From Zhongshania aquatica (lineage in GTDB: Bacteria; Pseudomonadota; Gammaproteobacteria; Pseudomonadales; Spongiibacteraceae): DNA of 64,000 nucleotides. Every line of letters starts with the position of its first letter. Position 1 is the stretch's first letter. Shown here one piece after another: positions 1 to 10,467 of this stretch. Location of the stretch: assembly GCF_027257955.1 (NCBI RefSeq), contig NZ_JANZNQ010000004.1, positions 124,001 through 188,000 on the forward strand, in the 5' to 3' direction. The position numbers were made by a program, and so were the translations under genes. The notes below the pieces were generated by a model, which saw nothing but the letters and a program-made list of their open reading frames with translations, was not told the origin of the DNA and did no database searches.

Positions 1-783
1 GCGCTGGCCCTTGAGCACAAGCCAAAAATGATTGTTGCGGGCTTCTCTGCTTACTCAGGTATTGTTGACTGGGCTAGATTTCGCGAAATCGCCGACATGG
101 TTGGTGCCTACCTGATGGTTGATATGGCCCACGTTGCCGGTTTAGTGGCGGCGGGTGTCTATCCCAACCCAATGAAATACGCGGATGTGGTAACCACCAC
201 AACCCATAAAACTCTACGTGGTCCACGTGGCGGTTTGATTCTGGCCAAGGCCAATGAAGAGATTGAGAAAAAACTAAATTCGGCGGTATTCCCCGGTGGT
301 CAAGGCGGTCCTTTAATGCACGTGATAGCGGCGAAGGCTGTGAGCTTTAAAGAAGCGATGACGCCTGAGTATGTGGTTTACCAAAAGCAGGTTGTGACTA
401 ACGCTAAGGCAATGGCCAAGACCTTCATTGAGCGCGGTATAAACATTGTGTCTGGCGGTACTGAAAACCACTTGATGCTAGTTGATCTGATCGGTAAGTC
501 ATACACAGGTAAAGATGCTGATGCGGCGCTGGGCGCGGCAAACATTACCGTTAACAAAAATGCGGTTCCTAACGATCCACGTTCACCGTTCATCACTAGT
601 GGTCTGCGTGTAGGTACGCCTGCGGTGACAACTCGTGGCTTTAAAGAAGCCGAATGTATCGAGTTGGCGAACTGGATGTGCGACGTACTAGAAGCGCTAG
701 AGGCAGGCGATGCTACTGCCAAAATCAATGAAGTGAAAGCCAAGGTGCTGGAAATTTGTAAGCGTTATCCTGTTTACGCTTGA
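1..783 (+). CDS. glyA: Serine hydroxymethyltransferase, 5'-truncated by window edge
   Basis: The reading frame is open from base 1, so this is the C-terminal part (about 260 residues) of a protein that is normally about 417 residues. The enzyme is cytosolic and PLP-dependent; it interconverts serine and glycine while charging tetrahydrofolate. The PLP-lysine motif [14 protein letters not shown] is present near fragment residue 70. It is followed by the SHMT-typical [13 protein letters not shown] segment and the [14 protein letters not shown] segment. Only the N-terminal part is missing, and only because of the window boundary. The next gene is nrdR, after a gap with an inverted repeat. Identification is secure. 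Confidence 0.97.
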   Translation, partial: ALALEHKPKMIVAGFSAYSGIVDWARFREIADMVGAYLMVDMAHVAGLVAAGVYPNPMKYADVVTTTTHKTLRGPRGGLILAKANEEIEKKLNSAVFPGGQGGPLMHVIAAKAVSFKEAMTPEYVVYQKQVVTNAKAMAKTFIERGINIVSGGTENHLMLVDLIGKSYTGKDADAALGAANITVNKNAVPNDPRSPFITSGLRVGTPAVTTRGFKEAECIELANWMCDVLEALEAGDATAKINEVKAKVLEICKRYPVYA

Positions 784-790
784 TGCTGGA

Positions 791-873
791 CGGGAGATGG
801 GAAACGCTAAGATCACGGCGCGATAAGCGCCGCAAACGCTTTGCGTCTAACGTCTCCCATCAAGCGTCTCCCG
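791..873. repeat. Nested inverted repeats in the glyA-nrdR gap
   Basis: Three nested complementary pairs fill this gap. Outer: CGGGAGA (791-797) with TCTCCCG (867-873). Next: GATGGGA (796-802) with TCCCATC (855-861). Centre: a perfect 6-bp hairpin, CGGCGC (816-821) and GCGCCG (827-832), with a GATAA loop. No T-run follows, so it is not a standard intrinsic terminator. It could be a Rho-type 3' end, a REP-like element or a protein-binding site. I did not find a second copy in the window. Confidence 0.5.
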
Positions 874-919
874 CTATATGCTAGACTTCAGCAATATCCC
901 CAGCCCTTGAGGCAGAGTC

Positions 920-1399
920 ATGCGTTGTCCGTTTTGTAATTTTGACGATACCAAAGTAATCGATTCTCGCTTGGTCGCCGACGGTGGTCAGGTTCGTCGT
1001 CGTCGCGAGTGTTTGTCGTGTTCTGAGCGCTATACAACCTACGAAAGCGCCGAGTTATTAATGCCTAAAATCATCAAAACAGATGGTTCACGGGAACCCT
1101 TTGACGAGGCAAAGCTGCGTTCTGGGGTATTGAAGGCGCTAGAAAAACGGCCAGTCAGTGTTGAGCATATCGAAGCTGAAATAAGTGGTATTAAACGTCG
1201 CTTGCAGGCCACCGGCGAGCGTGAAATTGATAGTCGCGACGTGGGTGAGCAAGTGATGGAGGCGCTTAAGGCATTGGATCATGTTGCTTATGTACGTTTT
1301 GCGTCGGTATATCGCAGTTTCCAAGACCTAGAAGAATTCCGTGCTGAAATTGATCGACTCTCCGCTGAACCACGTTCAGGCTGTAGTGAATTGAAATGA
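920..1399 (+). CDS. nrdR: Transcriptional repressor NrdR
   Basis: NrdR is an ATP/dATP-sensing repressor of ribonucleotide reductase genes. At 159 residues it is full family length. The N-terminal zinc ribbon uses C3, C6, C31 and C34, followed by the basic stretch VRRRREC. The rest (about 47-137) is the ATP-cone domain, starting near [18 protein letters not shown]. No NrdR box or nrd gene was recognised in the window, so its targets lie elsewhere. Its last four bases overlap the ribD start (ATGA), which ties it to the riboflavin operon, a usual gammaproteobacterial arrangement. Confidence 0.97.
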   Translation: MRCPFCNFDDTKVIDSRLVADGGQVRRRRECLSCSERYTTYESAELLMPKIIKTDGSREPFDEAKLRSGVLKALEKRPVSVEHIEAEISGIKRRLQATGEREIDSRDVGEQVMEALKALDHVAYVRFASVYRSFQDLEEFRAEIDRLSAEPRSGCSELK

Positions 1400-2559
1400 G
1401 CTTTAGCGACGTGGATCGGCAGATGATGGCTGAGGCGCTTCGCTTAGCGGAGCATGGTCGTTATTCTACTAGTCCTAATCCTCGCGTTGGCTGTGTGATT
1501 TTTCGTGATGGTCATATTGTTGCCCGGGGCTGGCATCAGCGAGCGGGCGAGGGCCATGCCGAGGTCAATGCCTTGGCGCAGTTAAGTGATGCCCGCGCCA
1601 GTACAGTGTATGTCACCTTGGAACCCTGCAGCCACCAAGGCAGAACACCGCCCTGCGCAGATACCTTGCTCAATGCCGGGGTGCGCCGCGTTGTTGTTGC
1701 CATTGAAGACCCAAATCCCTTAGTTGCAGGTCGGGGTATTACGCGTTTGCGCGAAGCGGGTGTTCAGGTCGATGTGGGTTTGATGGCGGAGCAAGCGGCC
1801 CTATTGAATGTGGGTTTTATGCGCCGTATGCGCGGTGGCTTGCCTTGGCTGCGATTGAAGTCGGCTAGCAGTATTGATGGCCGCACGGCGATGGCATCGG
1901 GTGAGAGTCAGTGGATCACCGGCCCTGCGGCGCGTGCCGATGTGCAAAAATTGCGCGCCCAAAGCTGCGCAATTTTGAGCGGCGTAGAAACTATTTTGCA
2001 CGATGATGCGGCCCTGACCGTGCGGCCTGAAAATTTTTCCGCTAATGATGTGTCGGCACAGAAATTAGCAAATGGATGGCGTCAGCCTATACGGGTGATC
2101 GTCGATTCGGCACTTCGTACGCCAACGACGGCAACGCTATTTAAGGCGGGCGGCGAAGTCGTGATCGCAACGAAAGTGGCTAATAGTAAGCGTCATGCAC
2201 CACTGATTGCCGCGGGTGCAACGGTCGTCGTCCTAGAAGATGACGGCAGTGATAAGGTGTCATTGCCAGCGCTAATGCAGTATTTGGCTGAGCGAGGCTG
2301 CAATGAAGTGTTGCTTGAGGCTGGCGCGGTCTTGGCTGGCGCTGCCTTGCGAGCAGGTTTGGTTGATGAATGGTTTGTGTATATGGCACCGTGCATTATG
2401 GGCAGTAGTGGTCGTCCATTACTCGATTGGCCGATGGCGGCGATGGCAGAGCAGCAGGCGATTGAGATAATTGATATTCGGGCGGTTGGTAAAGATTGGC
2501 GAATACAGTGTCGTGTGCCGACGACAAGTCAATCCGATAACGCGGCGGGACAGCTATAA
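1396..2559 (+). CDS. ribD: Bifunctional riboflavin deaminase/reductase RibD
   Basis: RibD carries out the deaminase and side-chain reductase steps between the GTP cyclohydrolase II product and the ribitylamino-uracil precursor of riboflavin. The N-terminal deaminase domain (about 1-150) has the zinc motif HAE (54-56) and [12 protein letters not shown], with C78 and C87. The C-terminal reductase domain (about 155-375) carries the [14 protein letters not shown] motif for NADPH and substrate binding. The length, 387 residues, is typical. The start overlaps nrdR by 4 bp and the stop abuts the ribE ATG, so translational coupling is likely. Confidence 0.97.
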   Translation: MSFSDVDRQMMAEALRLAEHGRYSTSPNPRVGCVIFRDGHIVARGWHQRAGEGHAEVNALAQLSDARASTVYVTLEPCSHQGRTPPCADTLLNAGVRRVVVAIEDPNPLVAGRGITRLREAGVQVDVGLMAEQAALLNVGFMRRMRGGLPWLRLKSASSIDGRTAMASGESQWITGPAARADVQKLRAQSCAILSGVETILHDDAALTVRPENFSANDVSAQKLANGWRQPIRVIVDSALRTPTTATLFKAGGEVVIATKVANSKRHAPLIAAGATVVVLEDDGSDKVSLPALMQYLAERGCNEVLLEAGAVLAGAALRAGLVDEWFVYMAPCIMGSSGRPLLDWPMAAMAEQQAIEIIDIRAVGKDWRIQCRVPTTSQSDNAAGQL

Positions 2560-3219
2560 ATGTTCACCGGTATTATTGAGGCCTTGGGCAGTATTGCCGC
2601 GACTGAAATGCGCGGTGGCGATATGCGTTTGCGCATCAGTAGCGCAAGCTTACCGATGGCTGAGGTGAAGCTAGGTGATAGCTTTGCCACCAACGGGGTG
2701 TGCTTGACGGTTGTTGCGGTGCTGAGTGACGGTTTTTGGGCGGACGTATCAAATGAGACCCTGTCGCTGAGTACCTTTGCTAATGCAAAGCCAGGACAGG
2801 TGGTGAACCTAGAGCGAGCGATGTTGGCAAGCAGTCGTTTAGATGGCCATATTGTGAGTGGTCATGTTGATGGTGTTGGGCGAGTGCTGTCCTACACAAA
2901 CGATGCGCGGTCGATCAGAGTTGGCATAGAAGCGCCGGCTAACTTGGCGCGTTATATTGCGACCAAGGGATCTATTTGCGTCGACGGTGTTAGTCTCACC
3001 GTAAATCGTATTGATGGTAGCGTATTTGAGTTGAATGTTGTGCCTCATACCGCAGCGGAAACGATTATTCAGCAATATCGTGTGGGCACGCAGATTAATT
3101 TGGAAGTGGATGTGGTTGCGCGTTATCTTGAGCGCTTATTACAAGCCGACAAACCTACAGAGAGTGGGATTTCAATGGCCACTTTGGCCGACAATGGATT
3201 TTTGAGAGCACGTAAATAA
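2560..3219 (+). CDS. ribE: Riboflavin synthase, alpha subunit
   Basis: This enzyme dismutates two 6,7-dimethyl-8-ribityllumazine molecules into riboflavin. It shows the family's internal duplication of two lumazine-binding barrels. The N-terminal MFTGIIEALGSI and NGVCLTV motifs are repeated in the second half as SGHVDGVGRV and DGVSLTVNRI. At 219 residues it matches the family, and it starts immediately after the ribD stop. Some nomenclatures call it ribC. The last 15 or so residues after KPTESGISM are a poorly conserved tail. Confidence 0.96.
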   Translation: MFTGIIEALGSIAATEMRGGDMRLRISSASLPMAEVKLGDSFATNGVCLTVVAVLSDGFWADVSNETLSLSTFANAKPGQVVNLERAMLASSRLDGHIVSGHVDGVGRVLSYTNDARSIRVGIEAPANLARYIATKGSICVDGVSLTVNRIDGSVFELNVVPHTAAETIIQQYRVGTQINLEVDVVARYLERLLQADKPTESGISMATLADNGFLRARK

Positions 3220-3255
3220 ACGCGTTTAGCGTGTTTTAAAAAACAAGGCATCACT

Positions 3256-4386
3256 ATGGCAATGAGCAAAATAGAAGACCTGATTCAAGATATCCGTCTG
3301 GGTAAGATGGTTATATTAATGGACGACGAAGATCGCGAGAACGAGGGCGACTTGGTGATGGCCGCGGAGTGCGTGCGTCCGCAAGATATTAATTTTATGG
3401 CTAAGTTTGGTCGTGGTTTGATTTGTATGCCGATGACCCGCGAGCGCTGCAAACAGCTAGCCCTGCCGCTTATGGTAGATCGCAATGCTTCTGGTTTTGG
3501 TACCAAGTTCACCCTGTCGATAGAAGCGACCAAGGGCGTGACGACGGGTATTTCTGCTGCGGATCGCGCGCATACAGTAAGAACCGCTGCCGCTCGCAAT
3601 GCTGTTGCTGCTGATATTGTGCAACCCGGCCATATCTTTCCGCTGATGTCGGAGCCGGGTGGTGTGCTTAGTCGCGCCGGTCATACGGAAGCTGCCTGTG
3701 ATTTAGCGCGCTTAGCCGGTTTTGAAGCGACGGGTGTTATCTGTGAAATTATGAATGAAGACGGCACGATGTCCCGTCGTGCGGATCTGGAAATTTTCGC
3801 TGCCGAACACGATTTGAAAATGGGCACCATTGCGGATCTGATTCATTACCAAGTTTTGAATGAGCAGACTATTGAAAAAATCAGCACTGGAACGATTTCA
3901 ACTGACTTTGGTGATTTTCTTTTGCACGCCTACAAAGACTCCGTTGCCGGTGATATACATTTCGCGGTTCAGAAAGGTGATATTAGTTCTGACGTGCCGA
4001 CCTTGGCGCGGGTGCATTTAGGGTCGTCAGTGCGGGATTTACTGCAAACTCAACCACCTGGTTCAACAACCGGCTGGAATATGCACCGCAGTTTGCAAAC
4101 TGTGGCAAAGCACGGCGGGGTAGTTGTGCTTGTGGCGAACAGAGAAACACCAGATTCGATTCTGGCAGACCTTGGGATTGCGCAGGGCACAAAGTCACCA
4201 CTTCAGGGCGATAGCGTGCAGTATCAAACCACCTATTTTAATATTGGGCTTGGTTCGCAAATCCTGCGCGATGTTGGTGTGGGTAAGATTCGCTTGATGG
4301 GGGCGCCGGTTAAATACAATGCAATCTCCGGTTTTGATTTGGAAGTGGTGGAATTTGTCAGCCCTGATGATTTTGCCGCCAGCTAA
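3256..4386 (+). CDS. ribBA: RibBA: DHBP synthase with a degenerate GTP cyclohydrolase II-like domain
   Basis: The N-terminal domain (about 1-205) is 3,4-dihydroxy-2-butanone-4-phosphate synthase, which makes the four-carbon unit for lumazine from ribulose 5-phosphate. Its acidic motif DDEDRENEGDLV is at residues 23-34, and the GHIFPL and HTEAACDLARLAG signatures are intact. The C-terminal domain (about 210-376) aligns in position with GTP cyclohydrolase II. It lacks the zinc-binding cysteine cluster and reads LARVHLGSSVRDLL where an active enzyme has the Cys-rich DCxC segment. It therefore probably has no cyclohydrolase activity; a stand-alone ribA with all three cysteines lies at 21111. No FMN riboswitch was seen in the 36-base gap before this gene. 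Confidence 0.94.
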   Translation: MAMSKIEDLIQDIRLGKMVILMDDEDRENEGDLVMAAECVRPQDINFMAKFGRGLICMPMTRERCKQLALPLMVDRNASGFGTKFTLSIEATKGVTTGISAADRAHTVRTAAARNAVAADIVQPGHIFPLMSEPGGVLSRAGHTEAACDLARLAGFEATGVICEIMNEDGTMSRRADLEIFAAEHDLKMGTIADLIHYQVLNEQTIEKISTGTISTDFGDFLLHAYKDSVAGDIHFAVQKGDISSDVPTLARVHLGSSVRDLLQTQPPGSTTGWNMHRSLQTVAKHGGVVVLVANRETPDSILADLGIAQGTKSPLQGDSVQYQTTYFNIGLGSQILRDVGVGKIRLMGAPVKYNAISGFDLEVVEFVSPDDFAAS

Positions 4387-4436
4387 TTGCTGAATGAACA
4401 TGTAGCCGTCGCTATAAATTGGAAAGGATATAAAGT

Positions 4437-4898
4437 ATGAAAACTATCGAAGGTAACTTTGTTGCGGTAGCCGGAAAATTTGCGATTGTTGTAGGTCGTT
4501 GGAATAGCTTTGTCGTTGAAAGTTTGTTGGAAGGCGCATTAGATACACTGCGTCGTCACGGCGTTGCCGAGGATGATATTACTATCGTTCGCGCACCCGG
4601 TGCGTTTGAAATACCGCTGGTTTGTCAGAAAGTGGCAGACAGTAAAAACTACGACGCCATTATCGCCCTTGGCGCAGTGATTCGAGGTGGCACTCCTCAT
4701 TTTGAATACGTTGCTGGTGAGTGCGTTAAAGGTCTAGCCCAAGTTACCATGCAATATAGTGTGCCGGTTGCCTTTGGTGTGTTGACGGTTGATAGCATTG
4801 AGCAGGCTGTTGAGCGCGCGGGTACTAAGGCGGGTAATAAAGGCGAAGAGGCGGCAATGTCTGCTATTGAGATGGTCAGCCTTCTCAAACAGTTGTAA
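4437..4898 (+). CDS. ribH: 6,7-dimethyl-8-ribityllumazine synthase
   Basis: RibH condenses the DHBP and pyrimidine branches to form lumazine, the substrate of RibE, and assembles into icosahedral or decameric shells. The 153 residues contain the substrate-site motifs [29 protein letters not shown] and [14 protein letters not shown], the last with the proton-transfer histidine. The SD sequence GGAAAGG lies 8 bases before the ATG. It sits 50 bases after ribBA in the same orientation. A likely terminator follows, so nusB may be partly uncoupled. Confidence 0.96.
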   Translation: MKTIEGNFVAVAGKFAIVVGRWNSFVVESLLEGALDTLRRHGVAEDDITIVRAPGAFEIPLVCQKVADSKNYDAIIALGAVIRGGTPHFEYVAGECVKGLAQVTMQYSVPVAFGVLTVDSIEQAVERAGTKAGNKGEEAAMSAIEMVSLLKQL

Positions 4899-4937
4899 TT
4901 TTTGTAGTAAGAACTGAGCGCAAGCTCGGTATTGTTT

Positions 4938-4969
4938 CGTACAGCCTTAACGCGCTAGTACGGTTTTTT
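4938..4969 (+). terminator. Probable intrinsic terminator after ribH
   Basis: CGTACAGC (4938-4945) pairs with GCT-A-GTACG (4954-4962) with one bulged A, followed by GTTTTTT. A small GNRA-type hairpin (GAGC GCAA GCTC, 4916-4927) precedes it. The structure lies between ribH and nusB and could attenuate read-through. The bulge makes it imperfect. Confidence 0.5.
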
Positions 4970-5005
4970 AAGTGTGGTTGTATCCACTGAGCATGAGAAT
5001 AGTTT

Positions 5006-5509
5006 GTGGCTAATCGTCTAGAGAATCCATCCCGTAATCAGCTTGCAGCAGATCGGCGTAAAGCGCGTCATTATGCTATGCAGGCATTGTATCAATGGCA
5101 TATGGCTGGCCAGGCATTAAACGAAATCGAAGCACAGTTTCAAACTGACTACGATATGACCCATGTTGATAAAGAGTTTTTTCACGACCTAGTGCACAAT
5201 ATTCCCGCACAGCTAACTGCTTTACACGGTTTGTTTGAAAAACATCTGGATCGCAAATTGACAGATCTAGATCCGATCGAACTGTGCCTGTTGCGTATGG
5301 GATCATACGAGTTACTGCGTCGTATTGATGTGCCCTATAAGGTCGCGATCAACGAAACGATTAATCTTGGTAAGCGTTTTGGTGCCACTGATGGCTATCG
5401 TTATTTAAACGGCGTTCTTGATCGCGTTGCGGTTGAATGCCGCGCAGTGGAAGTCGCCGCAGAAAAGGGCAAAGCGGTCAAACCCAAGGCTCCGGATGCC
5501 GCAGAATAA
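5006..5509 (+). CDS. nusB: Transcription antitermination factor NusB
   Basis: NusB pairs with NusE (ribosomal protein S10) on boxA RNA during rRNA antitermination. The 167-residue all-helical protein contains the family features RRKARHYAMQALYQW near the N-terminus and LDRVAVECR near the C-terminus. A short Lys/Ala-rich tail follows the conserved core. The start is GTG, since no in-frame ATG begins at the conserved N-terminus. It lies 107 bases downstream of ribH and 15 bases upstream of thiL, the usual gammaproteobacterial order. Confidence 0.96.
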   Translation: MANRLENPSRNQLAADRRKARHYAMQALYQWHMAGQALNEIEAQFQTDYDMTHVDKEFFHDLVHNIPAQLTALHGLFEKHLDRKLTDLDPIELCLLRMGSYELLRRIDVPYKVAINETINLGKRFGATDGYRYLNGVLDRVAVECRAVEVAAEKGKAVKPKAPDAAE

Positions 5510-5524
5510 TCTGCGGTTCTCGCC

Positions 5525-6493
5525 ATGTCTGCATCAGAATTCGACATAATCCAACGTTATTTTCGCAATGGTGCCGGACGCGTTTCCGGCCCTAGTGCGG
5601 CGTCTATTCGCTGTGGTATTGGTGATGACTGCGCAGTGCTATCTATTCCCGCTGGCGAGGAGTTATTACTGTCGGTGGATACCTTAGTTGAATCAGTTCA
5701 CTTCCCGCTGGGCTATTCCCCCGCCTTGCTCGCTTACCGTGCGCTCGCTGTCTGTGTTAGTGACCTCGCTGCAAGTGGCGCATCGCCTATAGCGTTTACA
5801 CTGGCCTTAACCTTGCCGTCGGTAGATGAGGCGTGGTTGAGCGGTTTTTCTTCGGCGCTGGCAAGAGCTGCGGCCGAGTTTGGTATTGTGTTAGTTGGCG
5901 GTGATACCACCCGCGGTCCGCTGTGTTTGAGCCTGCAGGTGATGGGTAGCGCACCCGCTGGCCAAGCCTTATTGCGCGGTGGTGCACAAGTTGGTGACGT
6001 GATCTATGTGTCTGGTAGTCTGGGTGACGCCAACGCGGCCTTGGCATATTTAGATAGTGATAGTTCAGTATTATCGCCAAACCAAAAATATCTTTTAGAG
6101 CGTTATCATGCCCCTGTGCCGCGTTTAAAGCTGGGGCAGCAACTGCGTAGTCTAGCCACCGCTGCAATAGATATTTCTGACGGCTTAGCAGCGGATTTGG
6201 CGCATATTTTAACGGCCAGCAGTGTTGCTGGCGTGCTGCGGATTCAAGACTTGCCTTTGTCCGATGCGCTTGTTGATCATGGTGGTGCGATTGCGGCCGC
6301 GCTGAGTGGTGGCGATGATTATGAGCTCTGTTTTACTGTGCCAGCGTCTCGACGTGCTGATATCGAGATTCTCGGTGCGGAATTAAATTTAGCGTTAACT
6401 GAAGTTGGCTATATTGAAACTGGCGTAGGATTGCGCTGTGTCGATGCGCAAAATAAGGCGTATTCACCTGCCGGTGGCTACCAACATTTTTAA
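5525..6493 (+). CDS. thiL: Thiamine-monophosphate kinase
   Basis: ThiL phosphorylates thiamine monophosphate to thiamine pyrophosphate, the last step of de novo TPP synthesis. It is a PurM-like ATP-binding protein of 322 residues. Visible motifs are FDIIQRYF at the start, GIGDDCAVL (the Mg/ATP acidic site), LLSVDTLVESVHFP, VSDLAASGASP, VGGDTTRGP, AIDISDGLAADL and LSGGDDYELCFTV. With the thiCOSG operon at 8.3-12.6 kb and thiDE at 18.9 kb, most of the pathway is in this window. Confidence 0.97.
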   Translation: MSASEFDIIQRYFRNGAGRVSGPSAASIRCGIGDDCAVLSIPAGEELLLSVDTLVESVHFPLGYSPALLAYRALAVCVSDLAASGASPIAFTLALTLPSVDEAWLSGFSSALARAAAEFGIVLVGGDTTRGPLCLSLQVMGSAPAGQALLRGGAQVGDVIYVSGSLGDANAALAYLDSDSSVLSPNQKYLLERYHAPVPRLKLGQQLRSLATAAIDISDGLAADLAHILTASSVAGVLRIQDLPLSDALVDHGGAIAAALSGGDDYELCFTVPASRRADIEILGAELNLALTEVGYIETGVGLRCVDAQNKAYSPAGGYQHF

Positions 6494-6512
6494 AAACTGG
6501 GTTCTATAAATT

Positions 6513-6989
6513 ATGGCGACAAAAATTCCAGTTTCATTATTAAAGAATCCAGTGCATTTACTGTCGGTGGGTTTTGGTAGTGGCTTGGCGAGTAAGGCAC
6601 CTGGCACCTTCGGTTCTTTGGCGGCGCTACCGTTTTGGTTTTTTCTGCAATACCTGTCGCCTGCTAATTATATTTTTGCCTTAATACTCGCCTTTGTTGC
6701 GGGAGTTTATTTTTGCGGTGAAACAGCAAAGGCCTTGGGTGTACATGACCACGGCGGTATCGTTTGGGATGAATTTGTCGGTTTGTGGATCGCGCTATTT
6801 TTAGTGCCGGTTAATATTTATTGGGTGGCCTCGGGTTTTGCCTTATTTCGTTTATTCGATATTTGGAAACCCTGGCCGATTCGCGTCTTAGATGCAAAAG
6901 TGCATGGTGGCTTTGGCATAATGATCGACGATGTGTTGGCTGGCGTATACGCATTTTTGGTCCTGCAACTGTGTTTTGTGCTCAGTTAA
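6513..6989 (+). CDS. pgpA: Phosphatidylglycerophosphatase A
   Basis: PgpA is an inner-membrane phosphatase that makes phosphatidylglycerol from phosphatidylglycerophosphate. The 158-residue protein has the family motif GFGSGLASKAPGTFGSLAAL near residue 20, WDEFVGLWIAL in the middle, and RLFDIWKPWPIRVLD followed by GGFGIMIDDVLAG near the end. There are three or four hydrophobic segments. It follows thiL by 19 bases, the conserved thiL-pgpA pairing of gammaproteobacteria. Confidence 0.96.
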   Translation: MATKIPVSLLKNPVHLLSVGFGSGLASKAPGTFGSLAALPFWFFLQYLSPANYIFALILAFVAGVYFCGETAKALGVHDHGGIVWDEFVGLWIALFLVPVNIYWVASGFALFRLFDIWKPWPIRVLDAKVHGGFGIMIDDVLAGVYAFLVLQLCFVLS

Positions 6990-7036
6990 TCGTGTTGAAA
7001 TAATCGTTCAGAAAATGAAAATTTGAGAGGAAAGTC

Positions 7037-8233
7037 ATGGTAACTCTAGGCACCCCATTCAGTGAAAGTGCATGCAAAGTTTTACTTTGTGGTGCGGGAG
7101 AGCTCGGTAAAGAAGTGGCGATCGAGCTGCAGCGTCTGGGTGTTGAAGTGATTGCCTGCGATCGCTATGAAAACGCACCGGCCATGCAAGTGGCTGATCG
7201 CAGCTATACCTTTTCGATGCTGGACGGCGCTGAATTGCGTCGTGTGATTGAACTGGAGAAACCGGATTATATCGTTCCAGAAATCGAAGCGATTGCCACC
7301 GATACGCTTATTGAATTAGAGCGCGAGGGCTTCAACGTAGTGCCCACCGCACGCGCTGCGCAGCTGACCATGAACCGAGAAGGTATTCGTCGTCTTGTAG
7401 CAGAGAAGCTTGAATTGCCCACCTCGGCGTATCGATTTGCAGACAGCAAAGAAGAATTTGATGCGGCGATTGCCGAGATTGGCCTGCCCTGTGTGGTGAA
7501 GCCGATCATGAGTTCTTCGGGCAAAGGTCAGAGTTTAGTTAAACGTTTGGCTGACGTTGATGCCGCATGGAGCTACGCTCAGGAAGGTGGTCGCGCTGGC
7601 GCGGGCCGCGTTATTGTTGAAGGCTTTGTGGATTTCGAATACGAGATTACTTTGCTCACTATCCGTCATCGCGGTTCTCAGGAAGACACGGATACAAGTT
7701 ACTGCGCACCTATCGGTCACTTGCAAAAAGACGGTGACTATCAGGAATCTTGGCAGCCACAGCCGATGTCTGACAAAGCGCTGCAACGTTCAAAAGATAT
7801 TGCTAAACAAGTGACATCGGCCCTAGGCGGCTGGGGTTTATTTGGTGTGGAGCTATTCATAAAAGGCGACGACGTGATTTTCAGTGAGGTCTCGCCACGG
7901 CCGCACGACACAGGTTTGGTGACCCTGATTTCCCAAGATCTCTCTGAGTTTGCATTGCATGCCCGCGCTATTCTTGGCCTACCTATTCCTAATATTCAGC
8001 AGAATGGTCCGTCGGCATCTGCGGTTATCTTGGTGGAAGGGGAGTCCAAACGCGTTTCGTTTGGCAATCTTGGATTTGCCCTTGAGGCGCCGGACACTCA
8101 GCTGCGGTTATTTGGTAAGCCCGAGGTAAGTGGCAAACGTCGTATGGGCGTTGGCTTGGCGCGTGGTGCCGATATTGAAGAGGCGCGAGCCAAAGCGCTT
8201 GCGGTTACTGGCGCAGTGATTGTGACCTTGTAG
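7037..8233 (+). CDS. purT: Formate-dependent GAR transformylase PurT
   Basis: PurT is an ATP-grasp enzyme that formylates glycinamide ribonucleotide with free formate, a folate-independent route for the third purine step. It has 398 residues, close to the E. coli enzyme. The N-terminal [20 protein letters not shown] dinucleotide-like fold is followed by the ATP-grasp segment [14 protein letters not shown] and [17 protein letters not shown] good SD (GAGAGGAAA) precedes the ATG. It lies 47 bases after pgpA and may be expressed on its own. Confidence 0.97.
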   Translation: MVTLGTPFSESACKVLLCGAGELGKEVAIELQRLGVEVIACDRYENAPAMQVADRSYTFSMLDGAELRRVIELEKPDYIVPEIEAIATDTLIELEREGFNVVPTARAAQLTMNREGIRRLVAEKLELPTSAYRFADSKEEFDAAIAEIGLPCVVKPIMSSSGKGQSLVKRLADVDAAWSYAQEGGRAGAGRVIVEGFVDFEYEITLLTIRHRGSQEDTDTSYCAPIGHLQKDGDYQESWQPQPMSDKALQRSKDIAKQVTSALGGWGLFGVELFIKGDDVIFSEVSPRPHDTGLVTLISQDLSEFALHARAILGLPIPNIQQNGPSASAVILVEGESKRVSFGNLGFALEAPDTQLRLFGKPEVSGKRRMGVGLARGADIEEARAKALAVTGAVIVTL

Positions 8234-8313
8234 TCACTGGTGTTTTAAAATTTTAGTCTAATCAATACTTATAATGGCTTGTGATTCGTTTTTCTAAAGT
8301 CTACACTTCTTAA

Positions 8314-8416
8314 CTCTTGTCGGGGTGCCCGCGTAGATTTTTTGCGCAATGTGGCTGAGATCGTTTTCGAATCCCGTATTACCTGATCTGGATAATGCCA
8401 GCGTAGGAAACAAGAT
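8314..8416 (+). promoter_or_regulatory. TPP riboswitch (THI element)
   Basis: The thi-box signatures are all present in order: CGGGGTGCCC near 8321, GGCTGAGAT at 8353-8361, then ACCTGATCTGGATAATGCCA (8381-8400) and GCGTAGGAAACAAG. The closing P1 helix is TCTTGT (8315-8320) with ACAAGA (8410-8415). A second exact copy of TCTTGT at 8439-8444 could pair with the same ACAAGA strand when TPP is absent, suggesting a two-state switch. No oligo-U terminator follows, so control of thiC is more likely translational or Rho-dependent. It sits about 150 bases before thiC, as expected. Confidence 0.95.
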
Positions 8417-8478
8417 CTCTTCAATATAGGGCCTCCTGTCTTGTGTTGATTCTGCGTTAATCTACGCACCGATCTTAA

Positions 8479-10461
<1,983 letters not shown>

Positions 10462-10467
10462 GTTCTT

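Noticed and set aside
8366-8376. TTCGAATCCCG resembling a tRNA T-loop
   Set aside because: It lies inside the TPP riboswitch and no cloverleaf can be built around it.
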